In this document: one piece after another, positions 44,983 through 53,088 of the stretch
Layout of the letters: every line of letters begins with the position of its first letter
Numbering within the stretch: position 1 is the stretch's first letter
Position numbers and translations under genes: made by a program
Assembly (NCBI GenBank): GCA_002425935.1
Contig: DINE01000027.1
Coordinates: forward strand, 170,491-234,490
Origin: Bacteroidales bacterium UBA5548
Lineage (GTDB): Bacteria; Bacteroidota; Bacteroidia; Bacteroidales; UBA932
DNA length: 64,000 nt
Reading direction: 5' to 3'
Notes under the pieces: generated by a model
What the model was told of the DNA's origin: nothing
What the model saw: only the letters and a program-made list of their open reading frames with translations
Databases searched by the model: none

Positions 44983-45183
44983 ATGAAAGCAACAGAGATA
45001 CGCGAATTATCCATTAAAGATCTGAAGGAACGCATCGATACAGAAAAGGCAAACCTGGTGCGCCTTAAGATGAATCATGCTATTTCTCCTTTAGATGATT
45101 TATCTCAGATTAAAAAGGCAAAAACTAACATTGCCAAAATGCTCACCATATTGAGCCAAATGGAAAATAAGAAGGACAACTAA
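44983..45183 (+). CDS. rpmC: 50S ribosomal protein L29
   Basis: The 66-residue helical protein has the L29 pattern, with EIRELSIKDLKERIDTEK followed by a LVRLKMNHA and a closing IAKMLTILSQMENKK. L29 lies near the exit tunnel, where it helps dock chaperones. It starts 16 bp after rplP and is 6 bp before rpsQ. Confidence 0.97.
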   Translation: MKATEIRELSIKDLKERIDTEKANLVRLKMNHAISPLDDLSQIKKAKTNIAKMLTILSQMENKKDN

Positions 45184-45189
45184 GAAGTC

Positions 45190-45444
45190 ATGGAAAGAAA
45201 TCTTCGTAAAGAAAGAATAGGAATGGTGGTAAGCAATAAGATGGACAAATCCATCGTTGTTGCCGTTAAAAGAAAAGTAAAACACCCTATTTACGGTAAG
45301 TTCGTAAATAAAACCACTAAGTTTGTTGCTCATGACGAAAAGAACGAGTGCAGCGAGGGAGATAAAGTACGCATTATGGAGACTCGTCCTTTGAGTAAGA
45401 CAAAACGCTGGAGACTAGTAGAAATCGTAGAAAAAGTTAAATAG
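45190..45444 (+). CDS. rpsQ: 30S ribosomal protein S17
   Basis: The 84-residue OB-fold protein is S17: RKERIGMVVSNKMDKSIVV near the start, then HPIYGKFVNKTTKF and ETRPLSKTKRWRLVEI. It binds 16S rRNA early in assembly. It starts 6 bp after rpmC and is 2 bp before rplN. Confidence 0.98.
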   Translation: MERNLRKERIGMVVSNKMDKSIVVAVKRKVKHPIYGKFVNKTTKFVAHDEKNECSEGDKVRIMETRPLSKTKRWRLVEIVEKVK

Positions 45445-45446
45445 CC

Positions 45447-45812
45447 ATGATACAGCAAGAATCGAGATTATTGGTGGCAGACAACAGCGGAGCAAAGGAG
45501 GTTCTTTGTATTCGCGTCCTTGGGGGAACCCGCCGCCGTTATGCCGGAGTTGGCGATAAAATAGTGGTTACCGTTAAAAGTGCTATCCCGGGTGGTGACA
45601 CCAAAAAGGGAACTGTTTCAAAAGCGGTGATTGTTCGTACAAAAAAGGAGATCCGTCGTGCAGACGGTTCATATATCCGTTTTGATGACAACGCATGTGT
45701 GTTGCTCAACAATCAGGGAGAGGTTCGCGGAACCCGTATCTTTGGCCCGGTTGCCAGAGAGTTGCGCGAAAACTATATGAAGATTGTATCTTTAGCACCT
45801 GAGGTGTTATAA
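45447..45812 (+). CDS. rplN: 50S ribosomal protein L14
   Basis: The 121-residue protein starts with MIQQESRLLVADNSGAKEV and contains the L14 pattern VRGTRIFGPVARELR at its C-terminus. It contributes to the contact with the 30S subunit. It follows rpsQ by 2 bp. Confidence 0.98.
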   Translation: MIQQESRLLVADNSGAKEVLCIRVLGGTRRRYAGVGDKIVVTVKSAIPGGDTKKGTVSKAVIVRTKKEIRRADGSYIRFDDNACVLLNNQGEVRGTRIFGPVARELRENYMKIVSLAPEVL

Positions 45813-45832
45813 TTTTTTTATAAGAAAAAGAT

Positions 45833-46156
45833 ATGAATAAGAAATTACATATTAAAAAGGGCGATACAGTATATGTTAATGCCGGAGACGACCGTGGTAA
45901 AACAGGGAAGGTTCTTGAGGTAATAACAGAAAAAAATCGCGCCATAGTTGAAGGAATCAACCTGGTAAGCAAACATACCAAGCCTAACGCAAAGCACCCT
46001 CAGGGAGGAATAGTTAAGCAGGAAGCTGCTGTTCATGTTTCAAACCTGCAGGTTGTTGACCCTGTGAAGGGCGGGCCTACACGCATCGGCCGTCGTCTCA
46101 ATGACAAAGAAAAATTAGTTCGTTACGCGAAAAAATCTGGAGAGGAGATTAAATAA
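45833..46156 (+). CDS. rplX: 50S ribosomal protein L24
   Basis: The 107-residue protein carries a KOW motif (KKGDTVYVNAGDDRGKTGKV) followed by the NLVSKHTKPNAKHPQGGI stretch of L24. It helps start 50S assembly. Its stop codon shares a base with the rplE start (TAATG). Confidence 0.97.
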   Translation: MNKKLHIKKGDTVYVNAGDDRGKTGKVLEVITEKNRAIVEGINLVSKHTKPNAKHPQGGIVKQEAAVHVSNLQVVDPVKGGPTRIGRRLNDKEKLVRYAKKSGEEIK

Positions 46157-46812
46157 TGGCAAATACTAAAGAAGGAGCTGCAAAGAAGCCAGCTGCCAAT
46201 AATAAGCCTGCAAAAGTCGAAAAGGCGGCTAAGACAGAAGGTGCCCAGGTAGTTGTTAAGGGCTATATACCTACTCTTCAAAAGAAATATAAAGAGGAGA
46301 TTATTGCCAAACTTCAGAAGGAGTTTGGGTACTCGTCAATCATGCAGGTACCTAAGCTTACCAAGATTGTAATCAATCAAGGTATTGGTTCGGCTACCGG
46401 TGATAAAAAACTTGTGGACATCGCTCAGCAGGAGCTCACAATCATTACAGGACAGAAAGCGGTTCAGACAATTTCAAAGAAAGACATCTCTAACTTTAAG
46501 CTAAGAAAAGGGATGCCTATCGGAGTTAAAACCACACTTCGTTCTGCCAAGATGTACGAGTTTCTTGAGAGACTGGTTGCAGTTGCACTACCACGTATCA
46601 GAGATTTCAAAGGAATCAACGAGAAGTTTGACGGTAAGGGTAACTATACACTAGGTATTAAAGAGCAGATTATTTTCCCTGAAATCGATATCGATAAAAT
46701 CACAAAGATTATGGGTATCGAGATAACCTTTGTTACCACAGCGGATAAAGACGAAGAGGCATTTGCACTGCTTCGTGAATTCGGTCTGCCTTTCAAAAAC
46801 ATCAAGAAGTAA
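46156..46812 (+). CDS. rplE: 50S ribosomal protein L5 with N-terminal extension
   Basis: The 218-residue protein contains normal L5 from about residue 37 (GYIPTLQKKYKEEI), including VINQGIGSATGDKK, the SKKDISNFKLRKGMPIG segment and a conserved C-terminal half. It binds 5S rRNA. The first 36 residues are low-complexity Ala/Lys/Pro and are not part of usual L5 (about 180 residues). The overlap with rplX by one base fixes the start at 46156, since the extension is in the same frame with no other good start nearby. Confidence 0.96.
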   Translation: MANTKEGAAKKPAANNKPAKVEKAAKTEGAQVVVKGYIPTLQKKYKEEIIAKLQKEFGYSSIMQVPKLTKIVINQGIGSATGDKKLVDIAQQELTIITGQKAVQTISKKDISNFKLRKGMPIGVKTTLRSAKMYEFLERLVAVALPRIRDFKGINEKFDGKGNYTLGIKEQIIFPEIDIDKITKIMGIEITFVTTADKDEEAFALLREFGLPFKNIKK

Positions 46813-46835
46813 TCTTTAAAAAGAGAAGATAGATA

Positions 46836-47105
46836 ATGGCAAAAGAATCAATGAAGGCACGCGAGAGAAAACGCGCAAAATTAAGTGCCAAATATGCAGA
46901 AAAACGCAAAGCCCTCAAGGAGGCAGGTGACTATGCTGCTTTGGATAAACTGCCAAAGAACTCAAGTCCTGTACGCCTGCACAACCGTTGTTCAATAACA
47001 GGTCGTCCGAAAGGTTTTATGCGTATTTTCGGTATCAGCCGTATACAGTTTCGCGAAATGGCCAGCAAGGGACTTATCCCCGGTGTTCGCAAAGCAAGTT
47101 GGTAG
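46836..47105 (+). CDS. rpsN: 30S ribosomal protein S14 (zinc-free form)
   Basis: The 89-residue protein is the longer, cysteine-poor form of S14: it has one Cys (NRCSITGRPKGFMRIFGIS), not the CxxC pairs of the zinc-binding form. It assembles late in the 30S head. A 99-bp structured spacer follows, before rpsH. Confidence 0.97.
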   Translation: MAKESMKARERKRAKLSAKYAEKRKALKEAGDYAALDKLPKNSSPVRLHNRCSITGRPKGFMRIFGISRIQFREMASKGLIPGVRKASW

Positions 47106-47112
47106 CAAACAG

Positions 47113-47180
47113 TGTGGCGAGAGTCACAGACAACATATAATTTATTATTAGTTGGATATCGGGCATCACATTGTGGTGTC
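47113..47180 (+). promoter_or_regulatory. Two-hairpin element between rpsN and rpsH
   Basis: The 99-bp rpsN-rpsH spacer is the longest inside the operon. Hairpin 1 has arms 47113-47118 and 47123-47128 (one G-T pair) around a GAGA (GNRA) tetraloop. Hairpin 2 has arms 47162-47170 and 47172-47180 (two G-T pairs), the innermost one or two pairs probably unpaired to give a loop. No clear TAnnTTTG promoter is present in the spacer. This could be an r-protein feedback site or an mRNA processing site. Confidence 0.5.
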
Positions 47181-47204
47181 GAATAAACTTTAAAACAAAA
47201 CAAA

Positions 47205-47600
47205 ATGACTGATCCAATTTCAGATTTTTTAACAAGGGTGCGTAACGCATCTATGGCAGGACACAAAGTAGTTGAGATTCCTGCGTCAAAAGTTAAGCTG
47301 GAGCTGACCCGTATTCTTCACGAAAAAGGGTATGTTCTCAGCTATAAACTTGTTGAGGGTACACCTTTCAACACCATCAAAATAGCGCTTAAGTATCATC
47401 CGGAGACCAAAAAGTCGGCAATCAAGAAAATTTCAAGAATAAGCCGTCCGGGTCTCAGAAGGTATGTTGATGTAGAAAACATGCCAAGAGTACTTAACGG
47501 TCTGGGTATAGCCGTAATCTCCTCTTCAAAGGGCATGATTACCGATAAAGAGGCCAGAGAGCTGAATGTTGGCGGAGAGGTTATCTGCTATGTTTATTAA
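47205..47600 (+). CDS. rpsH: 30S ribosomal protein S8
   Basis: The 131-residue protein has S8 motifs: TDPISDFLTRVRNASMAGHK at the start and the C-terminal GLGIAVISSSKGMITDKEAR, ending GEVICYVY. S8 binds helix 21 of 16S rRNA and, in enterobacteria, represses the spc operon by binding mRNA. It follows the two-hairpin spacer. Confidence 0.98.
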   Translation: MTDPISDFLTRVRNASMAGHKVVEIPASKVKLELTRILHEKGYVLSYKLVEGTPFNTIKIALKYHPETKKSAIKKISRISRPGLRRYVDVENMPRVLNGLGIAVISSSKGMITDKEARELNVGGEVICYVY

Positions 47601-47624
47601 TAAATATTAAATAAAAGTTTTATA

Positions 47625-48185
47625 ATGTCACGAATAGGAAAATTACCTGTAAACCTTCCTGCCGGAGTAACTGTAAATGTTAGTTCGGACAATGTGGTTA
47701 AGGTTAAAGGCCCGCTCGGAGAACTTTCGCAAAAGGTGGATGCCGATATAAGAGTTACCGTAGAGGGAAATGTACTTACAGTTACAAGACCTACCGATCA
47801 GCCTCGTCACCGTTCAATGCATGGTCTTTACCGTGCTTTGATTCAGAATATGGTAACCGGAGTTTCAACCGGCTTTACCATAAAGCAGGAGTTCGTAGGT
47901 GTGGGTTACCGTGTGGAGGCTAAAGGCCAGCTTCTTGAGATGAGCCTTGGTTACTCTCACGATATACACTTTATGCTGCCCAATGAAATCAAAGCAGTTA
48001 CCGAGGCTGTAAAAAAGGGTCAGGCCCCTGTGCTTACTCTTACCAGCTACGATAAGCAACTTATAGGAATGGTTGCGGCAAAGCTGCGCTCTCTGCGCAA
48101 ACCTGAACCATACAAAGGTAAAGGTATTAAGTTTGTAGGTGAACAACTTCGTCGCAAAGCCGGTAAGTCGGCCAGCGCTAAATAA
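47625..48185 (+). CDS. rplF: 50S ribosomal protein L6
   Basis: The 186-residue protein has two L6 domains, with MSRIGKLPVNLPAGV at the start and the GVSTGFTIKQEFVGVGYRVE junction; the C-terminal KPEPYKGKGIKFVGEQLRRK is conserved. It lies near the GTPase-associated centre. It is 24 bp after rpsH. Confidence 0.98.
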   Translation: MSRIGKLPVNLPAGVTVNVSSDNVVKVKGPLGELSQKVDADIRVTVEGNVLTVTRPTDQPRHRSMHGLYRALIQNMVTGVSTGFTIKQEFVGVGYRVEAKGQLLEMSLGYSHDIHFMLPNEIKAVTEAVKKGQAPVLTLTSYDKQLIGMVAAKLRSLRKPEPYKGKGIKFVGEQLRRKAGKSASAK

Positions 48186-48188
48186 CAA

Positions 48189-48195
48189 GGGGAGG
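48189..48195 (+). promoter_or_regulatory. SD-like sequence before rplR
   Basis: GGGGAGG lies 4 nt upstream of the rplR ATG at 48200. Shine-Dalgarno use is uncommon in Bacteroidota, so it is noted, although the spacing is short. Confidence 0.4.
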
Positions 48196-48199
48196 ATTT

Positions 48200-48562
48200 A
48201 TGGCTTTAAGTAAAATAGAAAGAAGAAACAGAATACGACTCCGCATCAGGAAGGTTGTAAGCGGCACTCCGGAACAACCAAGAATGTCGATATTCAGAAG
48301 CAACAAACAGATTTATGTTCAGCTTATTAACGATATAGACGGGAAAACCATTGCAGCAGCAAGCTCTCTTGACAAAGAGATAGCTGAGGAGTGCAAAGGA
48401 AAACCGGCTACCGAAGCGGCAAAACTGGTAGGTAAACTGGCAGCAAAGCGTGCGATTGAAAAAGGTATCGAGAAGGTATCATTTGACCGTGGCGGCTACC
48501 TTTATCACGGAAGAGTTAAATGTTTAGCAGATGCCGCCCGTGAAGGTGGTCTTAAATTCTAA
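48200..48562 (+). CDS. rplR: 50S ribosomal protein L18
   Basis: The 120-residue protein is L18, with RRNRIRLRIRKVVSGTPEQPR, then IFRSNKQIYVQLINDI and the C-terminal FDRGGYLYHGRVKCLADAAR. It binds 5S rRNA along with L5. It starts 14 bp after rplF. Confidence 0.98.
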   Translation: MALSKIERRNRIRLRIRKVVSGTPEQPRMSIFRSNKQIYVQLINDIDGKTIAAASSLDKEIAEECKGKPATEAAKLVGKLAAKRAIEKGIEKVSFDRGGYLYHGRVKCLADAAREGGLKF

Positions 48563-48573
48563 GAATTTTGAGT

Positions 48574-49092
48574 ATGATAGGTACAAATGTTAAAAAAGTT
48601 AAGACTACCGATCTGGAACTAAAGGACAGATTGGTTGCAGTTAAAAGAGTTACCAAAGTAACCAAGGGAGGACGCCACTTCAGTTTTGCAGCTATTGTTG
48701 TTGTAGGAGATGAAAGAGGTGTTGTAGGTTACGGCCTGGGCAAAGCTAACGAGGTTACAACAGCTATCTCAAAAGGAATAGAAGATGCTAAGAAAAATCT
48801 GGTAAAGATTCCTCTTAACAAGAAGACAATTCCACATGAGCAAGAGGCAAAATTCGGCGGAGCAAGAGTTTTTATGAAACCTGCAGCTGAAGGTACCGGA
48901 GTTAAAGCGGGTGGTGCGATGCGTGCAGTATTTGAGTCTGTAGGAATTCACGACGTACTTGCAAAATCAAAAGGATCTTCAAACCCTCACAACCTGGTGA
49001 AAGCTACCGTTGCGGCACTTCTTGAGATGCGTGATGCATACACCGTTGCCGGACTGCGCGGAATACCAATGAACAGAGTATTTAAAGGATAA
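48574..49092 (+). CDS. rpsE: 30S ribosomal protein S5
   Basis: The protein has 172 residues from ATG 48574; a TTG two codons upstream (48568) is a less likely start. S5 patterns are present: LELKDRLVAVKRVTKVTKGG, the GRHFSFAAIVVVGDERGVVGYG RNA-binding loop (stem in two halves) and the C-terminal NVVKATVAAL-like stretch. It helps translational fidelity and binds the mRNA entry side. Confidence 0.98.
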   Translation: MIGTNVKKVKTTDLELKDRLVAVKRVTKVTKGGRHFSFAAIVVVGDERGVVGYGLGKANEVTTAISKGIEDAKKNLVKIPLNKKTIPHEQEAKFGGARVFMKPAAEGTGVKAGGAMRAVFESVGIHDVLAKSKGSSNPHNLVKATVAALLEMRDAYTVAGLRGIPMNRVFKG

Positions 49093-49097
49093 GGAGG
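49091..49097 (+). promoter_or_regulatory. Consensus Shine-Dalgarno before rpmD
   Basis: AAGGAGG lies 7 nt upstream of ATG 49105. This is the best SD in the window and unusual in a phylum that makes little use of SD pairing. Confidence 0.55.
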
Positions 49098-49104
49098 AAA
49101 GGAT

Positions 49105-49287
49105 ATGTCTAAAGTTAAAATTACTCAGATAAAAAGTAAAAACGGAGCAACCAAGAAGCAGTCTGCTACATTGGAAGCCCTCGGTATCCGCAGAATACAT
49201 CAAACGGTGGAGATTGAACTGAATCCTGTTTACAAAGGAATGCTGGATAAAGTTCTGCACCTGGTAAAAGTTGAAGAAATTAACTAA
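49105..49287 (+). CDS. rpmD: 50S ribosomal protein L30
   Basis: This 60-residue protein is L30: KVKITQIKSKNGATKKQS, then LEALGIRRIHQTVEI and a closing VLHLVKVEEI. It starts 12 bp after rpsE behind a consensus Shine-Dalgarno sequence. Confidence 0.96.
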   Translation: MSKVKITQIKSKNGATKKQSATLEALGIRRIHQTVEIELNPVYKGMLDKVLHLVKVEEIN

Positions 49288-49302
49288 TAGGAGATTACAC
49301 AA

Positions 49303-49749
49303 ATGAAATTACATAATCTTAAACCTTCATCAGGAGCTTTGGGAAGAGAGAAAAGAATCGGACGCGGCGAAGGGTCGGGACACGGTGGAACATCTACACG
49401 TGGACATAAAGGTGCTCAGTCAAGATCGGGTTACTCTCGTAAAAAAGGATTTGAAGGAGGCCAGATGCCACTTCAGAGAAGACTTCCGAAGTTTGGTTTC
49501 AATAACATAAACAGAGTGGAATACAAGGCTATTAACCTTTCGACTCTTCAGGCACTAAGTGAAAAACTTGGAACAGACATTCTTACAATCGATACTCTTA
49601 TCGAATCGGGTCTGGTGTCTAAGAACCATATGGTTAAGATACTGGGTAATGGTACACTCACCATCAAACTTGATGTAAGCGCTCACGCATTCTCAAAGTC
49701 TGCGATAGCACAGATTGAAGCTCAACAAGGTAAGGCTACAATAATCTAA
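49303..49749 (+). CDS. rplO: 50S ribosomal protein L15
   Basis: The 148-residue protein has the Gly/Arg-rich L15 N-terminus (LGREKRIGRGEGSGHGGTST) with KKGFEGGQMPLQRRLPKFGF and the C-terminal fold. L15 is a late 50S assembly protein with a long extension into rRNA. It precedes secY by 7 bp. Confidence 0.98.
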   Translation: MKLHNLKPSSGALGREKRIGRGEGSGHGGTSTRGHKGAQSRSGYSRKKGFEGGQMPLQRRLPKFGFNNINRVEYKAINLSTLQALSEKLGTDILTIDTLIESGLVSKNHMVKILGNGTLTIKLDVSAHAFSKSAIAQIEAQQGKATII

Positions 49750-49756
49750 CTTAACA

Positions 49757-51079
49757 ATGAAAAAACTGATCGATACAATTAGTAATATCTTCAAGATTGA
49801 GGAACTGCGCAAAAGGATAGTCTACACTATCCTGTTGCTGCTTGTTTACCGCTTGGGAAGTTATGTGGTATTACCGGGTATAGACCCGACTCAGCTGGAC
49901 AACCTGCAATCGCAGGCTTCAGAAGGTCTTTTGGGACTTCTGAACATGTTTTCCGGCGGAGCTTTTGGTAATGCTTCAATTTTTGCGCTGGGTGTAATGC
50001 CTTACATCTCTGCGTCTATCGTAATTCAGCTTCTAGGTATAATGATACCATATTTCCAAAGGTTACAGAGAGAGGGTGAGAGTGGAAGAAGAAAGATGAA
50101 CCAGTGGACAAGGTATCTGACAATTGTGATTCTGGCACTGCAAGGTCCTGCCTACATGGCAAACCTGCACGTTCAGTTGCCTGAAGCTGCGTTCCTTTTC
50201 AAAGGATTCTCGTTTAATATTTTCGCCACGTTGGTTCTTGTAGGCGGAACTATGTTCATAATGTGGTTAGGAGAGCGTATTACCGATCGCGGCTTAGGTA
50301 ACGGTATCTCTCTTATAATCATGGTTGGTATAATCGCGCGTCTGCCTTTTGCCCTTTTAGCCGAGGGAAGTTCAAGAATCAGTCAGACTGCAGGCGGTGG
50401 TTTACTTATGCTCATAGTTGAAATACTTGTACTCTTCTTTGTGTTTGTTGCAACAATTGCACTTGTTCAGGGAACACGCAAGATTCCGGTACAGTATGCC
50501 AAGAGAATCGTCGGTAACAAACAATATGGCGGAGTTCGTCAGTATATTCCTCTCAAGATAAATGCGGCAGGTGTGATGCCGATTATCTTTGCGCAGGCTC
50601 TGATGATGTTCCCGCTCATATTTGCAGGCTTTGACGCTACTCGCGGAATAGCATCCACCCTGACCAATCCTATGGGATTCTGGTACAACTTCATCTTCGG
50701 ACTTATGGTTGTTGCATTTACCTACTTCTACACAGCGGTAACGGTAAATCCATCTATGATGGCAGAAGATATGAAGAAGAACGGCGGATTTATTCCGGGT
50801 ATCAAACCTGGAAAGAAGACCACAGAGTACCTTGATGCAATTATGTCACGTATTACTCTTCCGGGCTCGATTTTCCTTGCCCTGATAGCAATTATGCCTG
50901 CATTTGCAACAATGTTGGGAGTCAATAATCAGTTTGCCCAGTTTTTCGGGGGAACTTCATTACTGATTCTTGTAGGGGTGGTTCTTGATACGCTTCAGCA
51001 AATTGAGAGTCACTTGCTGATGCGTCACTACGACGGCTTAATGAAGACAGGACGTATGAAGGGCCGTACGGGTATGTAA
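49757..51079 (+). CDS. secY: Preprotein translocase subunit SecY
   Basis: The 440-residue protein has ten membrane segments and forms the SecYEG channel for export and membrane insertion. SecY patterns include LGVMPYISASIVIQLL, RRKMNQWTRYLT, GNGISLIIMVGI, the central loop VQGTRKIPVQYAKRIVG and RGGGLLMLIVE-type spans. It has its usual place between rplO and map, with no adk in between. Confidence 0.98.
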   Translation: MKKLIDTISNIFKIEELRKRIVYTILLLLVYRLGSYVVLPGIDPTQLDNLQSQASEGLLGLLNMFSGGAFGNASIFALGVMPYISASIVIQLLGIMIPYFQRLQREGESGRRKMNQWTRYLTIVILALQGPAYMANLHVQLPEAAFLFKGFSFNIFATLVLVGGTMFIMWLGERITDRGLGNGISLIIMVGIIARLPFALLAEGSSRISQTAGGGLLMLIVEILVLFFVFVATIALVQGTRKIPVQYAKRIVGNKQYGGVRQYIPLKINAAGVMPIIFAQALMMFPLIFAGFDATRGIASTLTNPMGFWYNFIFGLMVVAFTYFYTAVTVNPSMMAEDMKKNGGFIPGIKPGKKTTEYLDAIMSRITLPGSIFLALIAIMPAFATMLGVNNQFAQFFGGTSLLILVGVVLDTLQQIESHLLMRHYDGLMKTGRMKGRTGM

Positions 51080-51103
51080 ACCGGATCTCAAAGTTCTTTG
51101 AAA

Positions 51104-51874
51104 ATGATAAAATTAAAAACCGGGGAAGAGATTGAGATATTAAAAGAGAATGCTCTTTTAGTATCGAAAACTCTTGCGGAGGTCGGAAAGCATATTGTTC
51201 CGGGTGTAACAACACTCGAACTGAACAAAGTTGCCGAAGAGTATATCCGCGATAATGGCGCTGAGCCGGCATTCCTTGGTTACGGAGGATTCCCCTATAC
51301 CTTGTGCATATCTGTGAACGATGTTATAGTTCACGGCTTTGCATCCGGATACCGCCTTGCCGAAGGTGACATCATCTCGGTTGACTGCGGAACCATCTAT
51401 AAAGGGTTTTACGGAGACTCTGCCTATACTTTCCCTGTGGGAGAGGTTTCAACGGAGACCAAAAGATTACTTAAGGTCACCAAAGAGTCTCTCTACCTGG
51501 GCATAGAACAGGCAGTTCCTGGAAACAGAATAGGTGATATCTCTTATGCAATTCAGGAGTACGTAGAGAAAAACGGCTTTTCAGTTGTAAGAGAGATGGT
51601 CGGACACGGCATAGGAAGAAAACTTCACGAAGCACCCGAAGTGCCAAACTTCGGAAGAAGAGGTGACGGAAAAAAACTACAGGAGGGAATGGTAATCTGT
51701 ATAGAACCTATGGTTAATGCAGGATCCAGATCGGTGCACATGCATGATGACGGATGGACACTGAGTACTGCTGATAAGAAAAATTCGGCACACTTCGAAC
51801 TGATGGTGGCAATTCAAAAGGGAAGCCCTTTAGTTTTATCAACATTTGAGTACATTGAGAAAAATAATAATTAA
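51104..51874 (+). CDS. map: Methionine aminopeptidase, type I
   Basis: The protein has 256 residues from ATG 51104; a TTG at 51098 would add two. It removes the start methionine from new proteins. Motifs with metal ligands are intact: the Asp in IISVDCGTIYKGFYGDSAYTF (two ligands), the His in VGHGIGRKLHEAP, the Glu in VICIEPMVN and the C-terminal HFELM Glu. It follows secY closely, as in many Bacteroidota. Confidence 0.97.
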   Translation: MIKLKTGEEIEILKENALLVSKTLAEVGKHIVPGVTTLELNKVAEEYIRDNGAEPAFLGYGGFPYTLCISVNDVIVHGFASGYRLAEGDIISVDCGTIYKGFYGDSAYTFPVGEVSTETKRLLKVTKESLYLGIEQAVPGNRIGDISYAIQEYVEKNGFSVVREMVGHGIGRKLHEAPEVPNFGRRGDGKKLQEGMVICIEPMVNAGSRSVHMHDDGWTLSTADKKNSAHFELMVAIQKGSPLVLSTFEYIEKNNN

Positions 51875-51893
51875 ATTATAAGGTTAAATTCAG

Positions 51894-52112
51894 ATGGCAA
51901 AACAAGCTGCTATTGAAAAAGAGGGAACAATAATCGAGGCCCTGTCAAACGCGATGTTCCGTGTAGAGCTGGATAACGGACACGTTATTATAGCTCACAT
52001 CTCAGGTAAGATGAGAATGCACTACATACGAATACTGCCGGGCGACAGAGTAAGAGTAGAGATGTCCCCTTATGATTTAACAAAAGGAAGAATTTCTTTC
52101 AGATACAAATAA
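51894..52112 (+). CDS. infA: Translation initiation factor IF-1
   Basis: The 72-residue S1-like OB-fold protein matches IF-1 throughout: IEKEGTIIEALSNAMFRVEL, HISGKMRMHYIRILPGDRV and LTKGRISFRYK. It blocks the A site during initiation. It lies 19 bp after map and 12 bp before rpmJ. Confidence 0.98.
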   Translation: MAKQAAIEKEGTIIEALSNAMFRVELDNGHVIIAHISGKMRMHYIRILPGDRVRVEMSPYDLTKGRISFRYK

Positions 52113-52124
52113 AACTTAGAAAAT

Positions 52125-52241
52125 ATGAAAGTAAAAGCATCCATTAAAAAGCGCAGCGAAGATTGCAAAATAGTAAAGCGTAAAGGACGTCTTTATGTAA
52201 TTTGCAAGAAGACCCCTAAATTCAAGATGCGTCAGGGATAA
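52125..52241 (+). CDS. rpmJ: 50S ribosomal protein L36 (C-minus form)
   Basis: This 38-residue protein (too short for most ORF cut-offs) runs MKVKASIKKRSEDC... to ...KFKMRQG. Of the four usual zinc ligands (Cys11, Cys14, Cys27, His33), only Cys14 and Cys27 remain; positions 11 and 33 are Ser and Phe. It is therefore probably a zinc-free form. It sits between infA and rpsM, as usual. Confidence 0.96.
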   Translation: MKVKASIKKRSEDCKIVKRKGRLYVICKKTPKFKMRQG

Positions 52242-52277
52242 TTTTTAATTGTAAACAATAAAGAGAATAGATAAATT

Positions 52278-52655
52278 ATGGCACGTATAGCCGGAGTTGA
52301 TTTACCAAAAAACAAGAGAGGAGAGATAGGTCTGACCTATATCTTCGGGATCGGACGCAGTTCTGCTCAGAAAATCCTTGCAAAAAACGGCATCGATTTA
52401 AACACAAAAGTAAAGGACTGGAACGATGATCAGATTGCTGCAATCAGGGGAACCATTGCAGAGGAGTATAAAATTGAGGGTGAGCTTCGCTCAGCAGTTC
52501 AGATGAACATCAAGCGATTGATGGACATCGGATGTTACAGAGGTATCCGTCACCGTCTCGGGTTACCTGTACGCGGTCAGTCGACCAAGAACAATGCCCG
52601 TACACGTAAGGGTAAGAAGAAAACTGTAGCTAACAAGAAGAAAGCAACTAAATAG
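52278..52655 (+). CDS. rpsM: 30S ribosomal protein S13
   Basis: The 125-residue protein starts ARIAGVDLPKNKRGEIGLTY and has the conserved IKRLMDIGCYRGIRHRLGLP, then the C-terminal RGQSTKNNARTRKGKKK. It contacts the P-site tRNA and the bridge to the 50S subunit. It is 36 bp after rpmJ. Confidence 0.98.
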   Translation: MARIAGVDLPKNKRGEIGLTYIFGIGRSSAQKILAKNGIDLNTKVKDWNDDQIAAIRGTIAEEYKIEGELRSAVQMNIKRLMDIGCYRGIRHRLGLPVRGQSTKNNARTRKGKKKTVANKKKATK

Positions 52656-52665
52656 AACCTAGATC

Positions 52666-53058
52666 ATGGCAAAAAAGACAGGAACATCAAGTAAAAAGAA
52701 GGTTGTAAAGGTTGAAGCCTACGGTCAGGCGCACATTTCATCTACCTTTAACAATATTATTGTATCCCTAACAAACAGCACAGGACAGGTGATAAGCTGG
52801 TCTTCTGCTGGTAAAATGGGGTTCAGGGGTTCTAAGAAGAACACTCCGTATGCTGCACAGACAGCTGCTGAAGATTGCGCTAAAGTGGCTTATGATTTAG
52901 GACTGCGTAAGGTAAAGGTCTTTGTGAAAGGGCCGGGTGCCGGACGTGAATCTGCAATCCGTACTATTCACGGAGCAGGTATTGAGGTAACAGAAATCGT
53001 TGATGTTACTCCACTTCCTCATAATGGATGCCGTCCAAAGGGACGCCGCAGAGTTTAA
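52666..53058 (+). CDS. rpsK: 30S ribosomal protein S11
   Basis: The 130-residue protein has S11 patterns: AHISSTFNNIIVSLTNSTGQ, WSSAGKMGFRGSKKNTPYAA and the C-terminal DVTPLPHNGCRPKGRRRV. It helps form the platform that holds the mRNA Shine-Dalgarno region. Confidence 0.98.
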   Translation: MAKKTGTSSKKKVVKVEAYGQAHISSTFNNIIVSLTNSTGQVISWSSAGKMGFRGSKKNTPYAAQTAAEDCAKVAYDLGLRKVKVFVKGPGAGRESAIRTIHGAGIEVTEIVDVTPLPHNGCRPKGRRRV

Positions 53059-53088
53059 CCCTTTTAAAATCATAATAACAGATTTAAC

